Source: Candidatus Eiseniibacteriota bacterium
GTDB taxonomy: Bacteria; Orphanbacterota; Orphanbacteria; Orphanbacterales; Orphanbacteraceae
Assembly (NCBI GenBank): GCA_024276995.1
Contig: JAJRWB010000079.1
Location: 1 to 44,495, forward strand
Direction: 5' to 3'
Length of the DNA: 44,495 bases
The notes beneath the pieces are model-generated. The model did not search any database and was not told where the DNA came from. It worked only from the letters and a program-made list of their open reading frames with translations. Shown here one piece after another: positions 1 through 9,164 of this stretch. Each line of letters begins with the position of its first letter. The stretch's first letter is position 1. The position numbers were made by a program, and so were the translations under genes.

Positions 1-99
1 CTCTTCCACCGACGGCGGCCGGCCGATCTTCGCGTCGAGCACACGGATCGCGGCGATGAAAAGATGTCCCTCATCGTATGTCGGTCCCTGGTCGGTCAT
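1..99 (-). CDS. Hypothetical protein, N-terminal part (runs off the left edge)
   Basis: Only the first 33 codons are present; the gene continues beyond base 1. Reading leftward, ATG at 99-97 is preceded by AAGGGGAGA about 10 bases upstream, a good ribosome binding site, so the start is well supported. The visible peptide begins MTDQGPTYDEGHLFIAAIRV and ends in a GRPPSVEE segment. That ending resembles the turn before a recognition helix in small winged-helix proteins, but the piece is too short to name a family. It is transcribed divergently from the efflux operon, so a regulator is possible; this is a guess from position only. Confidence 0.6.
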   Translation of the reverse strand, partial: MTDQGPTYDEGHLFIAAIRVLDAKIGRPPSVEE

Positions 100-172
100 G
101 ACGACGATCTCCCCTTCGTGTAATCTCTCCCTTGTCCCGAACCCCTTCCGTCTCTTCGCCCCGCATGGTTCG

Positions 173-178
173 ATTGTA
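173..178 (-). promoter_or_regulatory. Possible -10 box for the leftward gene
   Basis: Read on the minus strand, TACAAT lies about 75 bases before the ATG at 99. The best -35 candidate (CTGGCG, 18 bases upstream) is weak. It sits back-to-back with the stronger rightward promoter of the efflux operon in the 225-base divergent spacer. Confidence 0.35.
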
Positions 179-231
179 CCGAACGGCGTTCCCTCCCGCC
201 AGAGAATCCGCGCCGTCGACGATCGGTGCGG

Positions 232-260
232 TTGGCGCAAGGTCCCGATTCGTTTATAAT
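232..260 (+). promoter_or_regulatory. Sigma-70-type promoter of the efflux operon
   Basis: TTGGCG (232-237), a 17-base spacer and a perfect TATAAT (255-260). Transcription would start near 267, giving a leader of about 58 bases before the TTG start at 325. Confidence 0.75.
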
Positions 261-324
261 CGCCCGATATGCCCGGAGAATCCCGAAGCGGGGTGAGACC
301 CCTCGATCGAGTGGAGAGATTCCT

Positions 325-1716
325 TTGACAAATCGTCTTCCGGTGTCGATCGCGGTGGGGGCGCTCCTCACGATGGCGCTCGCCGCCGCGGCTGAGGAAA
401 CGTACGATCTCGCCCGCGCCGTCGAGCGCGCCATCGAAGCGAACCGCACCCTCCGGATCCAAGCGGTCGAAGAGGAGAAGGCGGGAGCGAAGGTGCGCGA
501 GGCGTGGGCGGGAGCGTTTCCACGGATCGATTTCTTCGGAACGATGAACCGGAATCTCGAGGTCCAGTCGACCTTCATCCAGACCTTCGGTGGTTTCGGC
601 GGCGAGACGGGAGCCGACAGCACCGGCGACAAGAGCGGATCGACCGGCTCGGAAATCATCAAGCTGAAATTCGGCGCCGACTACGATTACCTCTTCAATG
701 TCCGGCTCCGCCAGCCGCTTTGGCTCGGCGGCAAGGTGGGCGCGGCGGTGAGGGCGGCGCGGGCGTACAACCGCTCGACGAAGAGCGGCGGCCGTGCCGT
801 CATGGCGTCGGTCGTGCTCCAGACGAAGATCCTCTTCTACACCGCTCTCCTCTCGGGGAAGGTGATCGACGTTTTCGAAGCGGCGCGCGACAGGGCCGAG
901 CGCCACCTCGAGTCGGTCCGCCTGAAGAGGGATCACGGCCTGGTGTCCGACTTCGAGCTTCTCCGCGCCCGGGTCGCGCGTGCCGGCGCGGATCCTCCGC
1001 TGATCGAGGCCCGGAACCGCTACGAAAAGGCGCTCAACAAGCTGAAGGTCGATCTCGCCCTTCCCCTGGAAGAGGCGATCGAAGTGCGGGGAGAACTCGA
1101 TTTCACCCCTGTCCCCGAGAGAATCCTCGATGAGCGGGGGGCGGCCGCCGTCGAGACGAGGCACGATCGGAAGGCGCTCGAGTTCCAGGCGAAGTTGAGC
1201 GAGCAGGCGCTTCGCGCGGCGAGGGGAGACCGCTACCCGAATTTCTACCTCCTCGGGGCGTACTCTCTCTCGGGAGCCTCCGACGATCTTCGCTTCAACA
1301 GCGACGAGCGGGCGACCGCGTCGTCGGCGTCGATCGAGGTGAGTCTTCCCCTCTGGACGAGCGGCGCCACCACGGCGAAGATCCGGCAGGCGCGGGCGGA
1401 CTACGCCATCGCCCGGCTTCGACTCGAACTTCTCGACGAACAGATCCGCGAGCAGGTCACCGCCGCACGACTCGATCTCGAGAGCGCCCAGGAGCAGGTG
1501 GAGGCGAACCGGGAGGCGTTCGAGCTGGCGCACGAAGCGTATGAAATCGCGGAAAGCCGTTACGAAAACGGTCTTCTTTCACAGATCGACCTGCTCGATG
1601 TGAATGACACGTTGACCGAGGCGCGTATCAACCTCCTGCGATCTCTCTTCACTGTGCTCACGGCGCGCGCGAACTGGGAGAACACCGTGGGAATCGATTG
1701 GGGCGAAACATGGTAG
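325..1716 (+). CDS. TolC-family outer membrane efflux protein
   Basis: Outer-membrane channel of a tripartite efflux pump, 463 residues, close to the usual TolC/OEP length. An upstream in-frame extension to 226 is rejected because it would begin before the promoter's start site. TTG at 325 has GGAGAG 6-7 bases upstream and opens directly into a hydrophobic signal peptide (GALLTMALAAAA, cleavage near AEETYD). The body has the two long helical repeats of the OEP family, rich in Glu/Ala/Arg, with the C-terminal repeat carrying a YENGLLSQIDLLDVNDTL segment typical of the family. The stop TAG at 1714-1716 overlaps the start of the next gene, so the two are translationally coupled. It is first in an operon with the membrane fusion protein and the RND pump. 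Confidence 0.9.
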   Translation: MTNRLPVSIAVGALLTMALAAAAEETYDLARAVERAIEANRTLRIQAVEEEKAGAKVREAWAGAFPRIDFFGTMNRNLEVQSTFIQTFGGFGGETGADSTGDKSGSTGSEIIKLKFGADYDYLFNVRLRQPLWLGGKVGAAVRAARAYNRSTKSGGRAVMASVVLQTKILFYTALLSGKVIDVFEAARDRAERHLESVRLKRDHGLVSDFELLRARVARAGADPPLIEARNRYEKALNKLKVDLALPLEEAIEVRGELDFTPVPERILDERGAAAVETRHDRKALEFQAKLSEQALRAARGDRYPNFYLLGAYSLSGASDDLRFNSDERATASSASIEVSLPLWTSGATTAKIRQARADYAIARLRLELLDEQIREQVTAARLDLESAQEQVEANREAFELAHEAYEIAESRYENGLLSQIDLLDVNDTLTEARINLLRSLFTVLTARANWENTVGIDWGETW

Positions 1717-2819
1717 GAACCGTTTTTTCATCACCGCTCCGCCGTGCGGAGGTTTGCCGGAACTCGTGGATCGTCGCCTTCGCCGCGGGGGCGGTTCTTC
1801 TTGCCGGCTGCGGCGGCGAGAAGGGTGCCGACGGCGCCGGCGAGGCGAAGCGCGTGCGCCGCGTGGCGGTGGAAACCGCTCCCGTGGAGCGGCGGTCGTT
1901 CACCGATTACTTCGAGCTTCTCGGCACGGTGCACGGCAACCGCGAGGCGACCATGGTGTTCGAGGTGGGCGGCGTCGTCGAGGAGGTGATCGCCCGGAAA
2001 GGTTCGTTCGTGAAGAAGGGTGACCCGATCGCGCGGCTCGACGACGAACTCTACCGCGCCGGTCTCGACGAAGCGGAGGCGGCGCTCGTCATCGCGAAAG
2101 AGACGTACGAGCGGAGCACGGCGCTGAAGGAGAAGGGCGCCATCGCCGAGCATGATCTGTCGAGTCTCCGCCAGGAGTACGAAATGGCGAAGGCACGCCG
2201 CGCGGGTGCGAAGGCGCGCTGGGAGAGGACGGTGCTTCGCGCCCCCTTCGACGGTTATGTGGACGAGCGGTTTCTCGACGAAGGCGATTACGCTTCGCCG
2301 GTCAGTCCTTTCGTCCGGGTGATCGACCTTTCCACGGTGAAGGTGGAAACGCCCGTTCCCGAGGCGCATCTCGCCCTCGTCCACGAAGGGGGGGATGCGT
2401 GGATCACCGCCGGGCAGTACGAGAATCGCGTCTTCGAAGGGAAGATCACTTTCGTCAGCCGGGAAGTCGATCGCTCGACGCGGACGGTGGGCGTGGAGGT
2501 GACCCTCGATAACCGTGACGGCGCCCTCCGGCCGGGCATGACGGTGAGGGCGCGGCTCGTCCGGAAGATCTACGAGGAGGCGATCGTCGTCCCCCAGGAC
2601 GCGGTGGTGAATACCGAGCACGGTCCGGGGGTGTTCCTCGCCGTCGACGGCGAGGCGGAGATGAGAAACGTCGGCGTCGAGGCGGTGTACAACGAGCTCG
2701 CCGTCATCGGCTCCGGACTGGAGGCGGGGGAGACGCTGATCACCACCGGCGCCCGCGACCTGGTGGAGGGGGAAGCGATCGAAATCGTTTCCGGCGGGGA
2801 GGCCGATGTCGATCACTGA
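1710..2819 (+). CDS. RND efflux periplasmic adaptor (membrane fusion) lipoprotein
   Basis: HlyD/AcrA-type adaptor of 369 residues that would bridge the inner-membrane pump and the TolC-like channel. The start is ATG at 1710, inside the last codons of the upstream gene. The N-terminus has a hydrophobic stretch ending in the lipobox LLAGC, with Cys34 as the lipidated residue. Then come a split biotinyl/lipoyl-like half-motif (EEVIARKGSFVKKGDPIARL), an alpha-helical hairpin of about 70 residues, the second lipoyl half (TVLRAPFDGYV), the beta-barrel domain, and the membrane-proximal domain (GMTVRARLV...VPQDAVV). The 3' end overlaps the pump gene (ATG 2806, stop 2817-2819). No substrate can be read from the sequence. 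Confidence 0.92.
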   Translation: MVGTVFSSPLRRAEVCRNSWIVAFAAGAVLLAGCGGEKGADGAGEAKRVRRVAVETAPVERRSFTDYFELLGTVHGNREATMVFEVGGVVEEVIARKGSFVKKGDPIARLDDELYRAGLDEAEAALVIAKETYERSTALKEKGAIAEHDLSSLRQEYEMAKARRAGAKARWERTVLRAPFDGYVDERFLDEGDYASPVSPFVRVIDLSTVKVETPVPEAHLALVHEGGDAWITAGQYENRVFEGKITFVSREVDRSTRTVGVEVTLDNRDGALRPGMTVRARLVRKIYEEAIVVPQDAVVNTEHGPGVFLAVDGEAEMRNVGVEAVYNELAVIGSGLEAGETLITTGARDLVEGEAIEIVSGGEADVDH

Positions 2820-3801
2820 TTTTTCTCTCCGGAATCGGACGGCAGTCTTCGCCCTTTGTTTCCTCATCGTCATTCTCGGTGTCGGTTCGTACCTGTCGCT
2901 TCCGAAGGAATCGAACCCGTCGATCACCATCCCGATCATCGTGGTGACCATCCCGTACTTCGGCGTCTCACCGAACGATCTCGAGTCGCTCGTCACCAAG
3001 AAGGTGGAGACGAAACTCGACGAGATCCGCCAGGTGAAGGAGCTTCGATCCACCACGTCGGAGGGGCTCGTCTCGATCGAGGTCGAGTTCGAACCGAACA
3101 TGGACATCGAGTCGGCCCTCCAGCGCGTGCGGGAGAAGGTGAACCAGGCGAAGTCGGAGATTCCCGCCGACGCTGAGGAACCGATCATCACGGAGATCAA
3201 CTTCGACGAGTTCCCGATCATGATGTTGAACCTCTCGGGAGAATACGGCCTTTTTCATCTAAAGGAGATTGCGGAGAACCTGCAGGACGAAATTAAGCAG
3301 ATCAAGGGGATCCTGAGCGTCGACCTGTCGGGCGAGTTGGAGCGGGAGGTGCAGGTCGATGTCGATCCGGTGAAGCTGAGATCGTACAACCTCGGTCTCA
3401 CCGATGTGATCGAGACGATCGCCGAGGAGAATCTCACCATTCCCGGGGGGAGCGTGAACGGCGGGACGGTGAGCTACACCGTGCGCGTGCCGGGGGAGTT
3501 CGACGATCCGGGCATCGTGGGCGATCTCGTCGTCACCGCCGTGGACGGGCGGCCGGTGTACGTGCGTGACCTGGCGAGAGTGCGCTTCGGCGTCAAGGAG
3601 CGTTCCACCATCTCGCGCCAGGACGGGGTGGAGTGCATCAGCCTTTCGATTTCGAAGCGGTCGGGAGAGAGCATCCTTCGCATCGCCGACGAGGTGCTGG
3701 CCATTGTCGATCGGGCGGAGCCGAATCTTCCGCCCACGACGAAGATCACCGTGGTGGCCGACCAGTCGGTGGAGATTCGGAGAATGGTCAACGAGCTGTA
3801 G
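2806..3801 (+). CDS. RND efflux pump, N-terminal part ending at an in-frame TAG
   Basis: First 331 residues of an AcrB/MexB-superfamily inner-membrane proton-driven exporter, starting with ATG 14 bases inside the adaptor gene. It contains TM1 (AVFALCFLIVILGVGSYLSL), the conserved LPKESNPSI segment, and the first large periplasmic loop with the porter subdomains (ESLVTKKVETKLDEI, ALQRVREKVNQAKSEIP). Translation meets TAG at 3799-3801, exactly before TM2. The same frame continues without other damage to 5952 as the rest of the pump. The full frame is 1048 residues plus the amber codon, a normal RND length. Either the gene is disrupted by one base (TAG for CAG or GAG would fit), the base is a sequence error, or the stop is read through. 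Confidence 0.85.
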   Translation: MSITDFSLRNRTAVFALCFLIVILGVGSYLSLPKESNPSITIPIIVVTIPYFGVSPNDLESLVTKKVETKLDEIRQVKELRSTTSEGLVSIEVEFEPNMDIESALQRVREKVNQAKSEIPADAEEPIITEINFDEFPIMMLNLSGEYGLFHLKEIAENLQDEIKQIKGILSVDLSGELEREVQVDVDPVKLRSYNLGLTDVIETIAEENLTIPGGSVNGGTVSYTVRVPGEFDDPGIVGDLVVTAVDGRPVYVRDLARVRFGVKERSTISRQDGVECISLSISKRSGESILRIADEVLAIVDRAEPNLPPTTKITVVADQSVEIRRMVNEL

Positions 3802-5952
3802 AACAACATCCTGAGCGGTCTCATCCTGGTGGTGGCGGTGCTCTTCCTCTTCCTCGGTTTTCGTAATTCCCTCTTCGTGGCGCTCGCCATTCCCTTTTCG
3901 ATGCTCCTGTCGTTCATCGTGCTCGCCCTTCTCGGGTACACCATGAACATGGTCGTTCTCTTCAGCCTGATCCTCGCCCTCGGCATGTTGGTGGACAACG
4001 CGATCGTGATCGTGGAGAACATCTTCCGCCACCGTATCGAGGGGTACGGCCGGGTCGAGGCCGCGTCGATCGCGACGAACGAGGTCGCCATGCCGGTGAT
4101 CGCCTCGACGGTGACGACGCTCTGCGCTTTCGGCCCGATGCTCTTTTGGCCCGACATTGTCGGTGAATTCATGAAGTACCTGCCGATCACGCTGATCATC
4201 ACCCTCACCTGTTCTCTCTTCGTCGCGCTCGTGATCAACCCGACGTTCTGCTCGGTGCTCATGAGAAGGCCGAAGGGAGGAAACCAGACGCGCGCCGACG
4301 CGTACCTCAAGAGGATCATCACCGGCTACCGGCGCCAGCTCGACAAGGCGCTCTCCCACCGCGGTCTCACGCTGGGCGGCATCTTCCTCTTCCTGGTGCT
4401 GATCATGGGGCTCTACGGTGTCCTGGGGAAGGGGGTTGAGTTCTTCCCCGACATCGAGCCGACCTATGCGTACATCGACGTCACCGCGCCGCTCGGCACG
4501 CGGCTCGAGGTATCGGACGCGATCGTGCGGCGGATCGAAGAGCAGGTGCCGACCTTTCCCGACATCAAGCACTACGTCTCCAACGTGGGGAGCGCGTCGG
4601 ACATCTTCTGGGGAGGGGGCGGGGGAACTCCCAACCGGTCGCGGATCACCGTTGAGTTCGTGGAACGCGAAGAGAGGAAGCAGAGCACTTTCGATACGAT
4701 CGAGCAGTTCCGTGAGGCGTTCGGCCGCATTCCGGGCGCCCGGGTCGATATTCTGAAACCGGACAACGGTCCGCCCACCGGGGCGCCGGTCGACGTGGAA
4801 CTGCTCGGCGAGGATTTCGACGTTCTCGGGAAACTCGCCCGGCGAGTGGAGGAGAAGATCAAGAACATCCCGGGCATCGTCGACCTCAAGAACGATTTCG
4901 ACGAGGGACGCCCGGAGATCCGCGTCCACATCGACCGGGAGAAGGCGGCGCTCTACGGTCTCTCAACGGCGACGATCGCGAGCACCGTGCAGACCGCGAT
5001 CATGGGGACCGAGGCGAGCAAGTACAGGGTGGGAGAGGATGAGTACGACATCACCGTCCGTCTCGACAAGGGCGACCGCGACCGGTACGAAAACCTCGAC
5101 CAGTTGACCGTTTTTTACGAAGGTTCCCACATCCCGATTTCGAATTTCGCCACTTTCGAGCTGGCCGGCGGACTCGGTTCGATCATCCGGAAGAACCAGG
5201 ACCGCGTCGTTTCGGTAACGGCCAACGCGGAAGGGCGGCTCTCGGGAGACGTGCTCGCCGACGTGATCGCCGAGCTGAAGGATTTCGAACTCCCTTCCGG
5301 CTACTCGATCCGTTTCTCGGGCGAAACGGAAGACCAGGACGAGGCGGCGACATTCTTGGAGAACGCCTTCGGCATCGCGCTGTTGCTCATTCTCATCGTG
5401 CTGATCACCCAGTTCAATTCGATCGTTCTTCCCGTGGCGATCCTCGCGTCGGTGCTCCTGTCGCTGATCGGCGTGTTCATCGGTCTCATGGTGGTGCGTA
5501 TCCCCTTCGGTATCATCATGACCGGCGTCGGCGTGATCTCCCTCGCCGGGGTGGTGGTGAACAACGCGATCGTTCTCATCGATTACATCGGCAAGCTGCG
5601 CGCACGGGGGCTCGAGAAGAAAGAGGCGATCATCGAGGCGGGGGCGACCCGCTTCCGCCCGGTGATCCTGACGGCGATCACCACGATTCTCGGCCTGATC
5701 CCCCTTTCCACCGGTTTTTCCTTCGATTTCAAGAGTTTCCGGTTCATCGTGGGGGGGGAAAGCTCCGAGTGGTGGAGTTCGATGGGCGTGGCGGTGATCT
5801 TCGGCCTCGCGGTGGCGACTTTCCTGACGCTCATCATCGTCCCGGTGCTCTACTCGGTGCTCACCGCCTTTTCGGACCGGGTCGCCGCCGGCGCTTCCCG
5901 CCTCCTCCACGGCGACGAGGGGGGGGGGCGGGACAAGCGCACCACGGTCTGA
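3802..5952 (+). pseudogene. RND efflux pump, C-terminal part downstream of the amber codon
   Basis: Continuation of the RND frame from codon 333: TM2-TM6, the second periplasmic loop and TM7-TM12. TM4 reads ALGMLVDNAIVIVEN; Asp397 matches the first proton-relay aspartate of the family, while the neighbouring second Asp of AcrB is Asn398 here, common in non-HAE1 subgroups. The TM10-11 motif GVVVNNAIVLIDYI is intact. A separate translation start is hard to defend. The first GTG (3829) lies inside TM2 and has no clear ribosome site, so an independent product would lack a complete TM2. The piece is therefore listed as a broken remainder. If the TAG is a sequencing error, merge it with 2806-3801. 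Confidence 0.75.
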
Positions 5953-5955
5953 GCG

Positions 5956-5984
5956 TTGACACCGTTTCGCAACCCCGCTATGCT
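5956..5984 (+). promoter_or_regulatory. Strong sigma-70-type promoter of the propeller/cytochrome operon
   Basis: TTGACA (5956-5961) is a perfect -35 box. It is followed by a 17-base spacer and TATGCT (5979-5984). It begins four bases after the pump stop codon. The start site would be near 5991, with about 60 bases of leader before the ATG at 6053. Confidence 0.85.
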
Positions 5985-6052
5985 TGATCCGTTTCCCGGG
6001 CAACTCCCTCAGGAAAACAGAGGTTTTCGAATTCCTTCAAGGAGGCAGGCGC

Positions 6053-7816
6053 ATGAATATCCGGTGGCTCGCCACGTTTCTCTTTCCCGCATGTGTGGGA
6101 TCGCTCCTGCTCGTATCGTGCGGTGACAACGGCAATCCGGCGTCGCCGGGGGGTGGGGGAAGCACGGTGACGTTGACCGCGCCTTCCGCCGGCGCCGAGA
6201 TCGCCGGCTCGATCGAGGTGACGGCGAAGCTCGATACGTCGGTGGTGCGGGGGGACAACATCAAGAGCAGCGCGCTCGCCGTGGACGGCACGGCCGCGAT
6301 CACCGATACGCTCCCTTTCCCCGCCGCGTGGGACGGGCAACTCGCCTTCACCCTCGATACCGATCTCTTCGCCGAGGGGAGCCACACGATCGCCGTGAAA
6401 GTGTTCGACCTCGCCGGAAACCTTTACACCTCGGATGAGAGGACGATCGAGATCCACAACGCTCTCGTCTATAGCGAAGATATCCGCCCGGTTTTCACGG
6501 CAAGCTGCGCGATGGGCAGTTGCCACGACGGCGTGACGAAAGAAAGCGGCCTCGATCTGAGCGATTACGATGCGATGATGGCCGGGAGCGACCACGGTTC
6601 GGTGGTGATCCCGGGAGGCGCCGATTTCAGCCAGGTGATCCAGCGTCTCGCCCTCGCCGATACGAGCGAGAAGCGGATGCCTCCCATGGACAGCGGCATA
6701 GACCGACTCGACGACGCCGCGGTGAGCCGGCTGAGGAAGTGGATCGACGACGGGGCGAAAAGAGACGATGGGACCGGCTATTTCGATAACGTCGAAGACA
6801 GGGTGTTCAACACGAACCAGGGAACCGATGTGGTGACGGTGCTCGAGAGGGAAACGGGCCTCGTCATGCGCGTCGTCCCGGTGGGCGACATGGAGGAGCA
6901 CCTCGAGGTCCCCCACTTCCTCATCACCGAGGACACGCCCGATCCGCAGTATTTCTATGTCACACTGATCCGGGCGGATAAGCTGCTGAAGTATTCCCTC
7001 GCTGACTATACCTTCGTGGCGAGCGCCGATGTGGGGACGCTGCCGGCGCACGTGATCCTCACCCACGACGGCACCACGGCCTTCGTGTCGAACTGGGACA
7101 CCGGCGGCGGGACGCAGACGGTGCAGGTGGTGGACACGGCCACGATGACCGTAACGAAAGTGCTCACCGTCGGGAAGGCGCCCCACGGCATGAGGATCAC
7201 CCACAACGAACCGTACAAGCTGTTCATCGGGAACAGCGTTTCCGACAACATCACCGTCGTCGATGTGGCGACGCAGACGGTGGACACCACCTTTTCGCTT
7301 CTCAAGGATTCGGGCGAAACACTGACGCCTCTCCAGATCGCCATCGACAGGGACGACAAGTACGCCTTCGTGGCGTGTCATGACGGCGGCGAGGTGCAGG
7401 TGATCGACATCGACAGCCTGAAGGTGATCAAGCGGATCGATGTGGGGAGCGGTGAGGGAGACACGCCCGGCTGCTTCCAGGTGGAGGCGTCGCCGAGGGG
7501 CGACTACGTCGTAGTGGCGAACCAGCTGAACAACACGGTGACGGTGATCTCCCAGGCGACCCACGAGGTCGTGAAGATCCTCACCGACGAACACTTCGCG
7601 CAATGCCACGGTGTCGATATCTCGGAGGACGGCAACTGGGCGTATGTGACGAACGAGAACACGTCGCAGGCGGTGCCGCCCCATCATCCGACGGAGAGCG
7701 ACGAGACGCACGGTTTCGTGGCCTGGATCGACCTGAATTCGCTTAGCGTGGAGAAGGTCGTGGAAGTGATGAACGATCCGACGGGAGTCAGCATCTCTCC
7801 CGGTCTCGGCAACTGA
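6053..7816 (+). CDS. Lipoprotein with Ig-like domain, cytochrome-c-like site and YVTN beta-propeller
   Basis: A 587-residue exported lipoprotein. ATG 6053 follows AAGGAGG at a 7-base spacing; the in-frame codons upstream lie in the leader. The signal peptide ends in LLVSC, with Cys23 lipidated. Residues about 38-140 form an Ig-like beta domain (VTLTAPSAGAEIAGSIEV). Residues about 145-225 resemble the planctomycete-type cytochrome c domain: a single CX4CH (Cys152, Cys157, His158) with Met209 in RMPPMD as a possible axial ligand. Residues about 240-587 contain repeated YVTN-type blades (FVSNWDTGG, KLFIGNSVSDNITVVD, YVTNENT). It shares an operon with a five-haem cytochrome, so a surface or periplasmic electron-transfer role is plausible but unproven. 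Whether CX4CH really binds haem cannot be told from sequence. Confidence 0.8.
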   Translation: MNIRWLATFLFPACVGSLLLVSCGDNGNPASPGGGGSTVTLTAPSAGAEIAGSIEVTAKLDTSVVRGDNIKSSALAVDGTAAITDTLPFPAAWDGQLAFTLDTDLFAEGSHTIAVKVFDLAGNLYTSDERTIEIHNALVYSEDIRPVFTASCAMGSCHDGVTKESGLDLSDYDAMMAGSDHGSVVIPGGADFSQVIQRLALADTSEKRMPPMDSGIDRLDDAAVSRLRKWIDDGAKRDDGTGYFDNVEDRVFNTNQGTDVVTVLERETGLVMRVVPVGDMEEHLEVPHFLITEDTPDPQYFYVTLIRADKLLKYSLADYTFVASADVGTLPAHVILTHDGTTAFVSNWDTGGGTQTVQVVDTATMTVTKVLTVGKAPHGMRITHNEPYKLFIGNSVSDNITVVDVATQTVDTTFSLLKDSGETLTPLQIAIDRDDKYAFVACHDGGEVQVIDIDSLKVIKRIDVGSGEGDTPGCFQVEASPRGDYVVVANQLNNTVTVISQATHEVVKILTDEHFAQCHGVDISEDGNWAYVTNENTSQAVPPHHPTESDETHGFVAWIDLNSLSVEKVVEVMNDPTGVSISPGLGN

Positions 7817-7833
7817 AACGGAGGAGGCGGAAC

Positions 7834-9147
7834 ATGCAGCGGACCCTGAAACGGCGGGCGGTCTTCTCTCTGGCGGCGGTTGCGGCGCTCGTCGCGGGTT
7901 GCGGAGGAGGCGGCGATTCTCCCACGTCGGGCGACGGCAATGACAGTCTGCCGAAGCTCGCCGATTTTCCTTTCGCATCGGAATGCAAGGATTGCCACCC
8001 CGATCACTACAATGAGTGGAGCGGTTCGCGCCACGCCCACTCGTTCACCGACCCGGTGTTCTTCCACTTCAACAAGACATCGATCGAGGATGACGGCCAG
8101 GTGAACCAGACATTTTGCCTCCAGTGCCACTCGCCCGTGGGGGTGGTCACCGGTGAGGTGTCGGGCGTCGTCGATCCGGAAACGGTGCCCGAACGGACGC
8201 GCGACGGTGTCGGCTGCGAGGCGTGCCATTTCATGATCGATCCCGGACTCGATAACGAGGGGACCTTCGGGTATCTTCTCGAGCCGGGTATCACCCAGTA
8301 TGGAAACCTCGGGGAGCCGGTGCGAAACACGTTCCACCTGTCGGAGTACAGGAGCTTCTTCGAGGAGTCGTCGCAGTGCCGGAACTGCCACAATTTCGTC
8401 TCCCCGAACGGGCCGTTCGAAGTGACATGGACCGAGTGGGTCGGCTCGTTCAGCGCCATGCGCCGCGAATGCCAGGAGTGCCACATGCCGGCGTACCAGG
8501 GGGAGGCGGCGGTCGGCACGGGCGTGACGCGCACCCTCCACCGGCACGAGTTCGTCGGCGCCGACCTGGCGTACACCGCCGATTTTCCGAACAGGGACCG
8601 CCAGCGCGCGGCGATCGACTCGCTCATGAAGACCGCGGCCACACTCGAGATCGTGTCGGTCGAGGAGAGCGCCGAGGGGGAGAGCCTTTTCGTTTCTCTC
8701 CGCGTCAAGTGCCTCACCGGGCACAACCTTCCGAGCGGCGTGTCGTTCAACCGCGACGTGTGGATCCGTATCGCCGCGCTGTCGGGGAGCGACACGATCT
8801 ACGCGAGCGGGCTTTTCGATGAAGACGGGAATCTCGACACGCCGGGGGGGGGGACGCGCGATCCCGACCTGAAGAAATTCTATGCCCTCGCCGCGAACCG
8901 CACCGAACTCGGGGAGATCACATACGACAATACTTTGAAGCCGCTCGAGGAGCGGGAGATCGGCTACCGCTTCCCCATGGCGGGCGCATCGGGGACGGTC
9001 GATCTGAACGTGGAACTCCTCTTTCGCGCGCTCTCGCCCGCCTTTCTCGAAGGGGCGGGGTTGTCGTATCTCGCCACCGACGAGTTCATCCCGGTATTCA
9101 CCATCGATGCGGACAGCACTTCGATCGTGCTGAGCGGGGGGGGCTGA
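7834..9147 (+). CDS. Pentahaem c-type cytochrome lipoprotein
   Basis: 437 residues. ATG 7834 follows GGAGGAGG. The signal peptide ends in LVAGC (Cys23), predicting a lipid anchor. Five CXXCH motifs lie in the first half: CKDCH (Cys51), CLQCH (Cys95), CEACH (Cys128), CRNCH (Cys182) and CQECH (Cys213). Extra histidines such as His67 and His69 could supply distal ligands. This spacing resembles the cytochrome c-554 type of multihaem fold. The C-terminal 200 residues contain no haem site; they carry a CLTGHNLPSGVSFNRDVWIR segment and look like a beta-sandwich. It lies 17 bases after the propeller lipoprotein and probably shares its promoter. Likely electron carrier or oxidoreductase in the cell envelope; no substrate is evident. 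Confidence 0.88.
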   Translation: MQRTLKRRAVFSLAAVAALVAGCGGGGDSPTSGDGNDSLPKLADFPFASECKDCHPDHYNEWSGSRHAHSFTDPVFFHFNKTSIEDDGQVNQTFCLQCHSPVGVVTGEVSGVVDPETVPERTRDGVGCEACHFMIDPGLDNEGTFGYLLEPGITQYGNLGEPVRNTFHLSEYRSFFEESSQCRNCHNFVSPNGPFEVTWTEWVGSFSAMRRECQECHMPAYQGEAAVGTGVTRTLHRHEFVGADLAYTADFPNRDRQRAAIDSLMKTAATLEIVSVEESAEGESLFVSLRVKCLTGHNLPSGVSFNRDVWIRIAALSGSDTIYASGLFDEDGNLDTPGGGTRDPDLKKFYALAANRTELGEITYDNTLKPLEEREIGYRFPMAGASGTVDLNVELLFRALSPAFLEGAGLSYLATDEFIPVFTIDADSTSIVLSGGG

Positions 9148-9164
9148 TCGACCGGCGGTAGAGG

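Noticed and set aside
226-324. N-terminal extension of the TolC-like protein from the first in-frame start
   Set aside because: It would begin before the predicted transcription start and put 33 charged residues ahead of the signal peptide; TTG 325 has a ribosome site.
3799-3801. TAG recoded as an amino acid (pyrrolysine or alternative code)
   Set aside because: TAG terminates at least three other genes in the window at sensible ends and no supporting tRNA or pyl gene is seen.
3259-4929. Long minus-strand open frame of 556 codons opposite the RND gene
   Set aside because: Antisense shadow of a GC-rich gene: His/Arg/Asp-rich low-complexity composition, no ribosome site, no family motif. The plus strand encodes a clear RND pump.
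5978-7978. 666-codon minus-strand frame opposite the propeller lipoprotein
   Set aside because: Composition is typical of antisense frames and the opposite strand has a signal peptide, lipobox and YVTN repeats with a good promoter and ribosome site.
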